A DNA stretch of 31,304 nucleotides from assembly GCA_947168365.1 (NCBI GenBank), contig CAMVLO010000052.1:1-31304 (forward strand), written 5' to 3'. Within the stretch, counting starts at the first letter, position 1. Each line of letters opens with the position of its first letter. The position numbers and the translations under genes are program-made. This document shows, one piece after another, positions 22,821 through 31,090 of this stretch. Under the pieces are notes generated by a model. It saw nothing but the letters and a program-made list of their open reading frames with translations, ran no database searches and had not been told where the DNA came from. The DNA comes from UBA3824 sp017541145 (lineage in GTDB: Bacteria; Bacteroidota; Bacteroidia; Bacteroidales; UBA3824).

Positions 22821-25598
22821 TTACTGAATCAAATAGTTGTAAAGGAAATTCTCACGACCGCCACAAACCACACTGTATTTATTAGGATGATTGAGTACAC
22901 CGATAGAAAATTCGGTTGTACCCTCCAACGGGAATCCGCTACAAATCTTTCCGTCCTTATCAAAAAGATAAATTTTGTTCAAATCAGCACATGCCACCCC
23001 GATTCTTACATCGTTGACAGCAAATCTAAAGATATTGGGTTTACCTGTAATCAAACCGTCAAAATAATAATTGAATAACTGTCCGCCTGAACTTTTGTAA
23101 ACCACAAGTTCTCTGTTGTCGGTAAAAATATATTCGTTTTCGCCGTCACCGTTGATATCTGCTAAGATAAAATTATGGTTGGCACTGAAATAATCACGAA
23201 AATTTTGAGTGTGTACACTTCCGTTTCGGGTGATATACTGTACTTGTCCGGACGAATTTGTTGTTACAAACCTCAAATTGGAAATACCTCCGGGAGCTTC
23301 TACATAAAATTTTGAATTAGGAGCTTTTGGGAAGTTGGTAGTAACAGCAATTTTTGTTGATCCGTTACGACTTAATATATAAGTTTTCAGTCTGTCGGCA
23401 AAAACCAAATATTCATCATCGTTGATATTAAAGTATTGTACGGGAGTTACAATTTTGTTATCGGTTTCCACCGGATTCCAAGATTCAAGTTGAGAACCGT
23501 CTTTGGTATATACATAAATTCTCTGATTGCTGCACGGTACAAAAATTCTGTAATTACCGTCTTTGGCATAATCAAATACAGAAATTTCAGTAGCCAAAGG
23601 AGCAGGAAGTTTTACCGGGAAGTTTTCTACATAATTGCCGTTACGGTCAATAAGGTGCAATTCGTTTCCGGTTGCAAACAAATATTGAATCTTACCGTTT
23701 TGAAACAAATCAACTTCGTATACCTGACCTTTTAGAGGTTCGGGCATTTGTTTGCTCCAATATTTAGTACCGTCTTTAGAAATAAAATGCAACTTGCATC
23801 TTTCGTCCTGACAGATTATATCTTTGCCATTTGTAAGATGATTTTTTACAAGTTGAGGTTTTATTTTTACAGTTGTATCAACCGGTGTAATCCATGATAC
23901 ATAACGCTCTGCCTCAATTATTTGAGAATATTTCAATGCCGCATTAGTAAAAAACATCTCATCACCGGTATTGCTGTAAATAAGTGCGAGTGAACGGAAA
24001 TCTTGCAACCTTGTAAAAAACTGATTGTATTCCCGTGCATTATTTTTACTAAGTACTGCTGCAATTTTACTTTTTGAATATGGCAAATCAATATAATAAT
24101 AGATATTGCTACTCTTGTTAACAAGTTCTGTAAAATCTGCGTAATTTGTATTCTCACTCAAAACCTTACGAGTTTCTACCGCATTGATATATTCACGCAA
24201 TCCGCTGATATTCTGTCCGAATACAAGTTTATCTTTGTAAATTGTAAAATAAGAATATTCGTTGGTAAAAATATCACCGAAGTAAATTGACATCAACTTT
24301 TTTATCGGACAAAAATATGCAACAAACTTCTTGTTGGTATTAGATACAATATCATGAAACATCTCTTTGTCTGATTTGTTGTTCTTCTGTTGATATTTTT
24401 TCACAGCATTTACAAGAAATTTCTCAGCAGCATCTTCGTTGTCGAGTTCAGCAACAATATAATTGTCACTACTACGTGCCGCAAGACTGTAATCACTTGT
24501 AAATTCTATGATTCTTTTACCCATAAATCCGTAAATCTTTTCCTCAAAATTTACTCCGAATGTTTTTGATACCACAGAATTGTTCTTCTTATACTGATTC
24601 TGAAGTTTTGCATAATCCAGATAATCAGAATAATCGCTCTTGAATGCACTCATATCCGAAATACCGATTGAAACAAAGTTTGTGGTTTTTGACGGTAAGT
24701 AATTTACAAAATCATTTGCAACCGGCTGTTGTGATACATACATCTTGAGATAAGCATCACCGTTGTCTTTATAATCGGTATATCCTGTTAAAGTAATTTC
24801 CTTGTAATCGGGCTTAATATCCAAAACTGCCCAATCAGCATAAGTTTCAATAGATTTGAGATAACTTGCCGACGAAGCAATTTGAAATTTAAGCATATCC
24901 GCCAAATTGCGATAGTTTACAATCATCACCGACGACGAACTGCTTTTATGTGTTTTTACCAAACGTTTCAACAACCGGTCTGACCCGATACTGCCATCTC
25001 CACATTTTACATGTCTTACCGATGATTCTACCAAAATTTGAGATGTAGATACTACAAATATCTCCTCACTGTTTACATACGAGAATACAAGCTTCACCTT
25101 GTTGGGATCTTGCTTATCCACAACACGGAAAAGGGTTGTATTATCATAATTTCCGGTTTTGAGTTCGTAACCTTTGGACGAAGCCACCTTCTTAATAACA
25201 CCTGCTATCCGCTGCGCCTCGGTTTTATTGGCTGTAGCGGACAACAGACATTCTACTTCATGACCCTGTTTCTGAAAGGATATTACAATCTCACGCATAT
25301 TCACAAAACCTCTCAACTCAGAATTTTGTTTTATAATTGTGTCGGTAAGTTTTATGATTGCGTCAGAAGTTTTAAGGGAAGTAAGCTGGCGTAGCTGCGA
25401 CCACATAAAATTCTGCTTGTTCAGAGAATTTATCAAACTGCTGAATTCTGTAGTCTTAATTATAATAGCAGACTCCCTCGGCACTGCTTTCAACATGTTG
25501 GTATCGGGATCATAATCTGAATCACCACATCCCGAAATACCCAACATCATTGCAAAGGTAACTGTTATAATAATTAGCAACGTCTTGATTTTGTTCAT
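22821..25598 (-). CDS. DUF3352-like lipoprotein with beta-propeller-like C-terminus
   Basis: The 925-residue protein starts with a lipoprotein signal peptide, lipobox ISGC with Cys24, followed by acidic residues (GDSDYD). The N-terminal part (about 35-560; KAVPRESAIIIKTTEF, later YLPSKTTNFVSIG) resembles DUF3352, a family of secreted or lipid-anchored proteins of unknown role. From about 575 the sequence is made of short beta repeats with DG and NG turns: FISKDGTKYW, LIDRNGNYVENFPVKLP, YVYTKDGSQLESW. An FG-GAP/VCBS-like unit DINGDGENEYIFTDN near 816 suggests a propeller. It is expected at the outer membrane. The gene is 74 bp after the MscS-type gene, with only a degenerate -7 box between (TAATTTCG), so the two may be co-transcribed. 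Confidence 0.75.
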   Translation of the reverse strand: MNKIKTLLIIITVTFAMMLGISGCGDSDYDPDTNMLKAVPRESAIIIKTTEFSSLINSLNKQNFMWSQLRQLTSLKTSDAIIKLTDTIIKQNSELRGFVNMREIVISFQKQGHEVECLLSATANKTEAQRIAGVIKKVASSKGYELKTGNYDNTTLFRVVDKQDPNKVKLVFSYVNSEEIFVVSTSQILVESSVRHVKCGDGSIGSDRLLKRLVKTHKSSSSSVMIVNYRNLADMLKFQIASSASYLKSIETYADWAVLDIKPDYKEITLTGYTDYKDNGDAYLKMYVSQQPVANDFVNYLPSKTTNFVSIGISDMSAFKSDYSDYLDYAKLQNQYKKNNSVVSKTFGVNFEEKIYGFMGKRIIEFTSDYSLAARSSDNYIVAELDNEDAAEKFLVNAVKKYQQKNNKSDKEMFHDIVSNTNKKFVAYFCPIKKLMSIYFGDIFTNEYSYFTIYKDKLVFGQNISGLREYINAVETRKVLSENTNYADFTELVNKSSNIYYYIDLPYSKSKIAAVLSKNNAREYNQFFTRLQDFRSLALIYSNTGDEMFFTNAALKYSQIIEAERYVSWITPVDTTVKIKPQLVKNHLTNGKDIICQDERCKLHFISKDGTKYWSKQMPEPLKGQVYEVDLFQNGKIQYLFATGNELHLIDRNGNYVENFPVKLPAPLATEISVFDYAKDGNYRIFVPCSNQRIYVYTKDGSQLESWNPVETDNKIVTPVQYFNINDDEYLVFADRLKTYILSRNGSTKIAVTTNFPKAPNSKFYVEAPGGISNLRFVTTNSSGQVQYITRNGSVHTQNFRDYFSANHNFILADINGDGENEYIFTDNRELVVYKSSGGQLFNYYFDGLITGKPNIFRFAVNDVRIGVACADLNKIYLFDKDGKICSGFPLEGTTEFSIGVLNHPNKYSVVCGGRENFLYNYLIQ

Positions 25599-25672
25599 TT
25601 TAAGCTATAAGAAGTTTTTGTTTTTCCAAAATACGAAATTACTAATTAAATTATTATCATAAAATTAAATTT

Positions 25673-27322
25673 TTACGATAATTTCTTGTCACCATATACA
25701 TCGGCTTTCGTAAATTGGAATGTTCTAAGCTCAAACTCCTTGATAATAGCAAACAAATGTTCAAAAAAAGCTGATTGTATTTTCTCAAAACTTGCCCATT
25801 CGGTAATTTTTGTAAACGCATATACTTCCAATGGTATACCTGTAGAGGTTTGGGGCATTTGTCTTACCATCAGATGTCCGTTTTCTACAAAGATTCCGTC
25901 TTTCAACAAAAATTTCTTCGGATATTTCCATTCTGTCAACTCATTGTTAACATATTGATTTTTCTCTTTGTACTGAAACGGATAATATACTTTGTCGTCC
26001 TTGGGGTCTTGCTGCAAATAAATACGGCGCATCATCTCATCTTTTTTCTCTTTCTCAAATTTCTTGAAAGATTTATTAGCCTGAAGGTCGGTATTCAGTT
26101 TTACAAATGTACGAAAATCATTTATAAATGTGTTGCCGCCGTCGTCCTCCTCCAAGAAACGCTCCGAAGATTTGCCGTGTATCTTTACAAACTGATCCCG
26201 ATCCACATAATATACCTGATTGATATTTCCCTGCGAATCGATAACAGTTGTTGGTGAATATTTTACAAACACTTGATAGTTAGCCTTGATATACAATTCA
26301 ATATATACTCTGAAAAGTTCAAGGTTGGAAATCTCACGTTTTTCAAAAAACAATATAGTGTCGTCCGGATTCTGACTGTCTTTCAATCGTTGATTAATAT
26401 AATCAGTCATAATCGGAATTTTCTTAATCTTCTCGATAAGCTCCTCACTCGCAATATGTACCGAATCGGCATCTATCATAATAGACCTTGATATTCGGCG
26501 AGCTTGCATATCCTGCATATTACTCCAGTTGATAAAAGATTCACTCATCAATGCCGCAGTTGGAACCGTAGAAACCGAATTATCAAAGTTCCTTACTTTT
26601 ACTGTATTAAGGGTGATATCTACAACATGACCGTTGATATTACGGTTGGAAATCGTAATCCAATCATTCATCTTCACCATATTGAGAGATGTCAACTGTA
26701 TAGATGCTACAAATCCCGATAGACTGTCTTTGAATACAAACATCATCACTGCGGACATGCCGGCAACACCTCCTACAATTGTTAACGGATCTCTACCCGT
26801 TAATACTGCTATCATCATAAGTCCGCCTACAATACCGATTACAATCTTAGCAACCTGCTTGTATCCTCTCGTAGAAAAACTTCTGTGCTGCTCTTCCAAT
26901 ATCTGCTCAACAATAGCTTGCAAACAATCTACTGCCCTCATCAATATCAACATCACAGAAAAGACATTCCATGCAAAACAACAGTTACGAATTCTCTCAA
27001 CCCAATCAGGATCGGATATAGCAAACTGAATCAAATAATAAATATTCAATGCAGGAAATATCTGACTGAGAGGTTCAACAACTTTGTACCTTACAATCTC
27101 ATCATCATACTTGTTTTCGGTCTTTACAACTATCTTGTGAACAGTCTCGATGATAATCAACTTGGCAATAAACCAACTGATTGCAGATACAATTATAATT
27201 AAAATAAAATTTATAACATTCTTCCAAGTTACAGCCCATTCGTAACTGAGTCCCCAACCCATAAAAAGATTGAGTAAATCCTCGGATAAATCCTTAAAAA
27301 GGTCAATTAAAAATTCAGCCAT
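25673..27322 (-). CDS. MscS-family mechanosensitive channel, YbdG-like, with insertion
   Basis: The start is the ATG at 27320-27322 (549 residues, MAEFLIDLFKDLSEDLL). The longer open frame would overlap the promoter at 27383-27413. Four to five membrane helices precede the MscS pore and beta domain: TIVGGVAGMSAVMMFVFKDSLSGFVASIQL (about 181-210), then DWITISNRNINGHVVDITLNTVKVRNFDNSVSTVPTAAL. The C-terminal HLMVRQMPQTSTGIPLEVYAFT and EHLFAIIKEFELRTFQ match YbdG-type osmotic-shock channels. Between the helix ending YIKANYQ (about residue 350) and LLKDGIFVENGHLMVRQ (about 475) lies an extra charged segment of about 120 residues not seen in E. coli YbdG (415 aa in total). It gates ion efflux during hypo-osmotic stress in the inner membrane. 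Confidence 0.88.
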   Translation of the reverse strand: MAEFLIDLFKDLSEDLLNLFMGWGLSYEWAVTWKNVINFILIIIVSAISWFIAKLIIIETVHKIVVKTENKYDDEIVRYKVVEPLSQIFPALNIYYLIQFAISDPDWVERIRNCCFAWNVFSVMLILMRAVDCLQAIVEQILEEQHRSFSTRGYKQVAKIVIGIVGGLMMIAVLTGRDPLTIVGGVAGMSAVMMFVFKDSLSGFVASIQLTSLNMVKMNDWITISNRNINGHVVDITLNTVKVRNFDNSVSTVPTAALMSESFINWSNMQDMQARRISRSIMIDADSVHIASEELIEKIKKIPIMTDYINQRLKDSQNPDDTILFFEKREISNLELFRVYIELYIKANYQVFVKYSPTTVIDSQGNINQVYYVDRDQFVKIHGKSSERFLEEDDGGNTFINDFRTFVKLNTDLQANKSFKKFEKEKKDEMMRRIYLQQDPKDDKVYYPFQYKEKNQYVNNELTEWKYPKKFLLKDGIFVENGHLMVRQMPQTSTGIPLEVYAFTKITEWASFEKIQSAFFEHLFAIIKEFELRTFQFTKADVYGDKKLS

Positions 27323-27382
27323 GACAGTATTATTAATTGGTTGTGTTAATAAATTGATTATTAAATTGTTCTTAAACAAATG

Positions 27383-27413
27383 CAAAAGTAAATAAATCAT
27401 TTCGGATTTCAAA
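27383..27413 (-). promoter_or_regulatory. Promoter of the MscS-type gene
   Basis: TTTG (27410-27413), 19 nt, TACTTTTG (27383-27390) on the minus strand. Leader of about 54 nt to the ATG at 27322. Confidence 0.75.
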
Positions 27414-27453
27414 AAAGTTTTGTTTATTTTGTACTTTATTTCTTACAAAAAAT

Positions 27454-28437
27454 ATGTTTCAGATAGGTAATATCAAAATAGATCATTTCCCATTGATTCT
27501 TGCTCCAATGGAAGACGTAACAGATGTATCATTCAGATATATCTGCAAACAATACGGTGCTGACCTGATGTACACTGAATTTGTGGCAAGCGAAGCCCTA
27601 ATACGAAATGTGGACAAAACAATCAAAAAAATGCACCTTGAGGACTACGAACGCCCCGTTGGTATACAAATTTACGGTCACGACCCCGATCACATGGTAG
27701 AAGCCGCTAAAATAGCCGCAGAAGCCAATCCCGACCTTATTGATATCAATTGCGGATGCCCCGTAAAAAAAATAGCCACAAGAGGAGACGGAGCAGGTCT
27801 TTTACAAAATCCCGACCTAATGGTAGAAATTGCAAGACGCGTAGTACAAGCAATCCCAAATATACCTATCACTGTAAAAACCAGACTCGGATGGGACGAC
27901 GAATCAAAAATCGTTGTTGACATCGCTGAACGACTTCAAGACGTAGGAATACAAGCAATTGCAATACACGGCAGAACAAGAATGCAATTCTACAAAGGCG
28001 AAGCCGATTGGACTCTTATAGGTGAAGTAAAAAGAAATCCCCGTATGAAAATCCCAGTAATAGGAAACGGCGATGTAGATTCACCATTAAAAGCCAAAGA
28101 AATGATAGACAAATACGGTATCGACGCAATAATGATAGGACGCGCCGCAGTAGGATGTCCGTGGATATTCAAAACCGTGAGAGAATACCTCAACACCGGA
28201 ATACTGCCAAACGAACCCGATATCCACGAAAGAGTAAGACTTGCAAAACTCCAACTCACCAAATCAATGGAATGGAAAGGCGACAAACGAGGAATTTTAG
28301 AAATGAGAAGACATTACTCACAATATTTCAAAGCACTTCCCGATTTCAAAAACTACAGAATGAAACTCGTAACATCGCTCGATACACAAGAAATATTCTC
28401 AATACTCGACGAGATAAACCAAAAATACGGTGAATAA
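27454..28437 (+). CDS. dusB: tRNA-dihydrouridine synthase (DusB-like)
   Basis: The 327-residue FMN-dependent TIM-barrel enzyme reduces uridines in the D-loop of tRNA to dihydrouridine using NAD(P)H. Landmarks: LILAPMEDVTDVSFR (14-28), PVGIQIYGHDP (68-78), DLIDINCGCPVKKI with catalytic Cys102, ITVKTRLGWDD, AIHGRTRMQFYKGEADW, PVIGNGDV and MIGRAAVGCPWIF. These match the DusB group. It reads rightward between two divergently and convergently placed leftward genes and is monocistronic. A strong terminator begins at its stop codon. The region 27422-27453 has no exact TAnnTTTG box (closest TTATTTTG with a short gap). The subgroup name is by motif resemblance only. Confidence 0.93.
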   Translation: MFQIGNIKIDHFPLILAPMEDVTDVSFRYICKQYGADLMYTEFVASEALIRNVDKTIKKMHLEDYERPVGIQIYGHDPDHMVEAAKIAAEANPDLIDINCGCPVKKIATRGDGAGLLQNPDLMVEIARRVVQAIPNIPITVKTRLGWDDESKIVVDIAERLQDVGIQAIAIHGRTRMQFYKGEADWTLIGEVKRNPRMKIPVIGNGDVDSPLKAKEMIDKYGIDAIMIGRAAVGCPWIFKTVREYLNTGILPNEPDIHERVRLAKLQLTKSMEWKGDKRGILEMRRHYSQYFKALPDFKNYRMKLVTSLDTQEIFSILDEINQKYGE

Positions 28438-28490
28438 ATAACAAACTCAACTTTCGGTATACTTGCGAAAGTTGAGTTTGTTATTTTTTT
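28437..28490 (+). terminator. Terminator of the dus gene, 20-bp stem starting in the stop codon
   Basis: AATAACAAACTCAACTTTCG (28437-28456), loop of 9 nt, and its perfect complement (28466-28485), then a T-run. The first stem base is the last base of the TAA stop codon. Confidence 0.94.
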
Positions 28491-28531
28491 ATTCAACCTT
28501 CGCAAATTCACCCCACTTACAAGCATATATA

Positions 28532-28589
28532 CAAAAAAAAAGCGAAATCAAAAAAGCCAGTTTATTAACCAACGCTTTTAGATTTCGCT
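28532..28589 (-). terminator. Terminator of the lysozyme gene overlapping its 3' end
   Basis: On the minus strand AGCGAAATC (28581-28589) pairs with GATTTCGCT (28541-28549), with an inner AAAAGC/GCTTTT stem, followed by T9 (28532-28540). The 5' arm encodes the last three codons (Ser-Glu-Ile), immediately before TAA. Confidence 0.85.
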
Positions 28590-29528
28590 AACAGCAACCG
28601 TGCCGTCTACTTGAACCTCCAATTCAGGAGAGTCCTGTTCCCGGTTACGAGGATTTTCCTCCACCACATCTTCATCATTATTGTACATCCTGATCTCCCA
28701 CTTTCGGATCCACAAGCTGTACTCACTCCTTACTAACTCACCTTCAGGAGTATGGTAATTACACCACTTCAAAAACTCCGCATTCGGATTCTGATTCATA
28801 TCAATTTTAATTTTCAAAGTACTACTTAAATATCTCTGCAACCCCTTCGCATAAATAAAATGCGCCACCGCCAAAAGACGGTTGTCCGGCAAATTACTTG
28901 TAACCTGAAGCGCACGATTCACACACTTGTTGAAATCCTTACGCAAAAGCTTTTCAGCCTGTTCACGAGTAATACCCTTGCCGAACTTCTCATGAGGAGC
29001 AATCACATGACCGTAACCGATTGTAAGATACCCCGCTACACAATAATATGGTTTGCCGCCTGCAAAACCCTCGTGTTTTTTGATGAACTCGATAGTTTCC
29101 TCATATAAGCGTGAAAAACGCTCCGACGGAACAAATTCCAATGTATCAGCTACAGCATACAGTTTATACCTTTTGCCGCGTACCTTTACAAGCTTGTACT
29201 TACGTCCATGCTCATCCAATTCGGACTCTGATTCTATACGTTTTCTCTTAACAGTACCTACACGTTTTACCTTCGGAAGCTCTGCTGCCAAAGAATCATC
29301 AGAAGTTCATGGCGGTGATTTTGTCATACAGACCGTATCGCTAACCTGAGGCGATATACGGTACTTTTCGAAAACCATATCATCCATCCAACTGATGTCG
29401 TTAGATACTTTGCTGACTCTTACGGTAATATTACCGCCGCCATAACTCTCACTTCCGGGAGCTACGGCACTGCCCGAGTTCAATAGGCAGATTCCAAATA
29501 ACATGGAATAATAAACTAACTTTTTCAT
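28578..29528 (-). pseudogene. Secreted GH24 (phage-type) lysozyme gene interrupted by in-frame TGA
   Basis: The frame starts at ATG 29528 after a strong Shine-Dalgarno (AAAGGAG, 8 nt spacing) with a signal peptide MKKLVYYSMLFGICLLNSGSAVA. It runs for 73 codons to TGA (29307-29309, after CMTKSPP), then continues in the same frame without another stop to TAA at 28578. The downstream part is a GH24 muramidase: catalytic Glu in IKKHEGF, then PYYCVAGYLTIGYGHV, where Cys stands in the position of the catalytic Asp of T4 lysozyme (as in many phage relatives), then the conserved Thr. Before it is a basic, Lys/Arg-rich linker of about 60 residues; the C-terminus is acidic. Read through, it would be about 316 residues. 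As written, secretion signal and enzyme are separated; restart at TTG (29289-29291) would give a cytoplasmic protein. Pseudogene, sequencing error or read-through are all possible. Confidence 0.75.
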
Positions 29529-29678
29529 AATGTTCTCCTTTTTTAATTTGGTTTATAATACTCAGTCAATTCTTTATAATATTAATTATTATCAACTGAG
29601 TTTTATTACTTCAATCAATACAGGTAGAACATCATTACTCAAAAATATGTCTACATTAAAAATATTTCTTTAACAGCA

Positions 29679-29710
29679 CAAAGTTAAAAACACTTTTTGT
29701 AACTTCCAAA
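29679..29710 (-). promoter_or_regulatory. Promoter of the lysozyme gene
   Basis: TTTG (29707-29710), 20 nt, TAACTTTG (29679-29686) on the minus strand. Leader of about 144 nt to the ATG at 29528. The rest of 29711-29944 is AT-rich; it contains a tandem GTTAAACTTT repeat at 29820-29839 and no credible gene. Confidence 0.75.
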
Positions 29711-29944
29711 TCTATTAAATAAAATATAATTGATTTGCACCATATTTTAATAAGAAAAAAGCTACAAATCAACCAAAATTACTCTATTTTCCTCATTACA
29801 AGCCTTCTATCGGGGGGTGTGTTAAACTTTGTTAAACTTTTTAATTTCTTAGTTTTTGTTACTCATTTTTTACCTTTACTATATGAATTTCAACTTCTTG
29901 AAACAATAAAAATTCAAAGGTTAAATAACAAAAATTAAATTAAA

Positions 29945-29988
29945 GAAACCCGGATACGATGTTCTGTATCCGGAATTTCTATTTTTTT
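29945..29988. terminator. Hairpin behind the 30017-30721 gene
   Basis: GAAACCCGGATAC (29945-29957), loop of 8 nt, GTATCCGGAATTTC (29966-29979). On the plus strand it is followed by TATTTTTTT, on the minus strand by a weaker TTTAATTT tract. It lies beyond the leftward gene, after a second hairpin (29992-30029). Confidence 0.65.
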
Positions 29989-29991
29989 AAG

Positions 29992-30029
29992 GAAGAACTT
30001 AGACGGATAAACCTGTCTAAGAATTCTTC
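29992..30029 (-). terminator. Hairpin containing the stop codon of the helical protein gene
   Basis: GAAGAA-CTTAGAC (29992-30004) and GTCTAAG-TT-CTTC-type complement (30015-30029) fold around a 10-nt loop. The TAG stop (30017-30019) is inside the stem. No T-tract follows directly, so it may work together with the hairpin at 29945-29988. Confidence 0.45.
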
Positions 30030-30721
30030 TCTTTTTCGTTAACAGTATCCGAGCTGTGAATGTCATTCCAATGAATAGCCTCGTTGACATGATCAACAAG
30101 CACTTGGAATTTCTTCTCGCCCAAATTAGCCTTGCAAGCAGCAAACAATGCAAAAGCACTATAAGCCTGCTCAGCAGCCTTTCGAGTCTCTTTCACTCTA
30201 CGTTTACTTTCCTTACGGTAAGCATTACGTTCGTCGTAAACAGACTCAAACTGTTCAATCAACGCCTCGATGTCAGACAATACCGAATCAAAGCCGGCAG
30301 AAACCAATTTCTCAGCATCCACCTTTTCTCTGATAGACGAAACGGTTACCTTGTATTTTGCCAAACGGTCAAAATAACCTTGGGAATTAAATTTTCCCAC
30401 TTGGCTCAACAAGAAATAAACCTCGTCAGCAACTGCCTTAGAATCCAAATCCTGCATAAAAACAGCATTCTTAGACATCTGTTTCAAAAAAGAATACCTT
30501 TTAGTCAGCAAACCAAAAATAGAATTAACATTTTTGGTACGACTTGTAGTATTCACGAGTTTAGTAGCATCGGCAAACTCTGAAACCGCATTCTTGAAAT
30601 TAGCGAAAATATCCGCCATACTTTTATCAGAAGAAGACTCCGCTTCTCTCTGAACTAGCTGCATAAAAGTTAATGCCTTTCCGTTTGTAAAACGGGCTAG
30701 ATTTCGTTTTAAATTATACAT
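30017..30721 (-). CDS. Small helical hypothetical protein (possibly DUF6261-like)
   Basis: The product has 234 residues from the ATG at 30719-30721 (MYNLKRNLARFTNGKALTFM). Another ATG lies two codons upstream (30727). I prefer the inner one because AAGGA precedes it by 8 nt, against 2 nt for the outer one. No signal peptide, membrane segment or catalytic motif is visible. The protein is alpha-helical and charged, with a Lys/Arg-rich stretch RKESKRRVKETRKAAEQAY and a variable C-terminus. Its length and N-terminal pattern recall a Bacteroidota helical family (DUF6261), but I am not sure. It has its own promoter (30806-30837) and lies between the split lysozyme gene and palindrome array 2. Function unknown. 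Confidence 0.65.
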   Translation of the reverse strand: MYNLKRNLARFTNGKALTFMQLVQREAESSSDKSMADIFANFKNAVSEFADATKLVNTTSRTKNVNSIFGLLTKRYSFLKQMSKNAVFMQDLDSKAVADEVYFLLSQVGKFNSQGYFDRLAKYKVTVSSIREKVDAEKLVSAGFDSVLSDIEALIEQFESVYDERNAYRKESKRRVKETRKAAEQAYSAFALFAACKANLGEKKFQVLVDHVNEAIHWNDIHSSDTVNEKEKNS

Positions 30722-30805
30722 TCCCATAATCCTTAAAAAATTTAAAATTGTTAATAAATAATTTTATCTGTAAATGCAAATCAGTTTTTCAATTGATTTA
30801 CGTTA

Positions 30806-30837
30806 CAAAGATACAAATAATATTTCATACTTGCAAA
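30806..30837 (-). promoter_or_regulatory. Promoter of the small helical protein gene
   Basis: TTTG (30834-30837), 20 nt, TATCTTTG (30806-30813) on the minus strand; leader of about 78 nt. Confidence 0.78.
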
Positions 30838-31090
30838 TTTTTCTTGAAAAATACTAAATTTTGAACTCCTTTTCGATAGTTTTTACTAAAAAATTATAAC
30901 AAAAAACCGCAATACAGATATGTATAAGGCACTTTTTCCGACAAACGTTAAAAATTCTTAAATTATACTTTACTGCATCATATTTTTGTTCTTAAAACAG
31001 TATTTTTCAACAATTTGTATCATGATTTTTTTAATAAAACAGTCGATTTTCAAGATTTATATACACAAAAAAGAGAGGAAAAATTAGAAA

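Noticed and set aside
29307..29309. TGA as selenocysteine or as a reassigned sense codon
   Set aside because: No convincing hairpin follows the TGA, Trp is encoded by TGG throughout, and no other long gene here contains an in-frame TGA. The TGA ending the 6664 gene is followed at once by TAA and does not decide the matter.
29735..29938. A 67-residue hydrophobic plus-strand ORF ending before a T-tract hairpin
   Set aside because: There is no promoter, no recognisable signal or domain, and the composition follows the AT-rich background.
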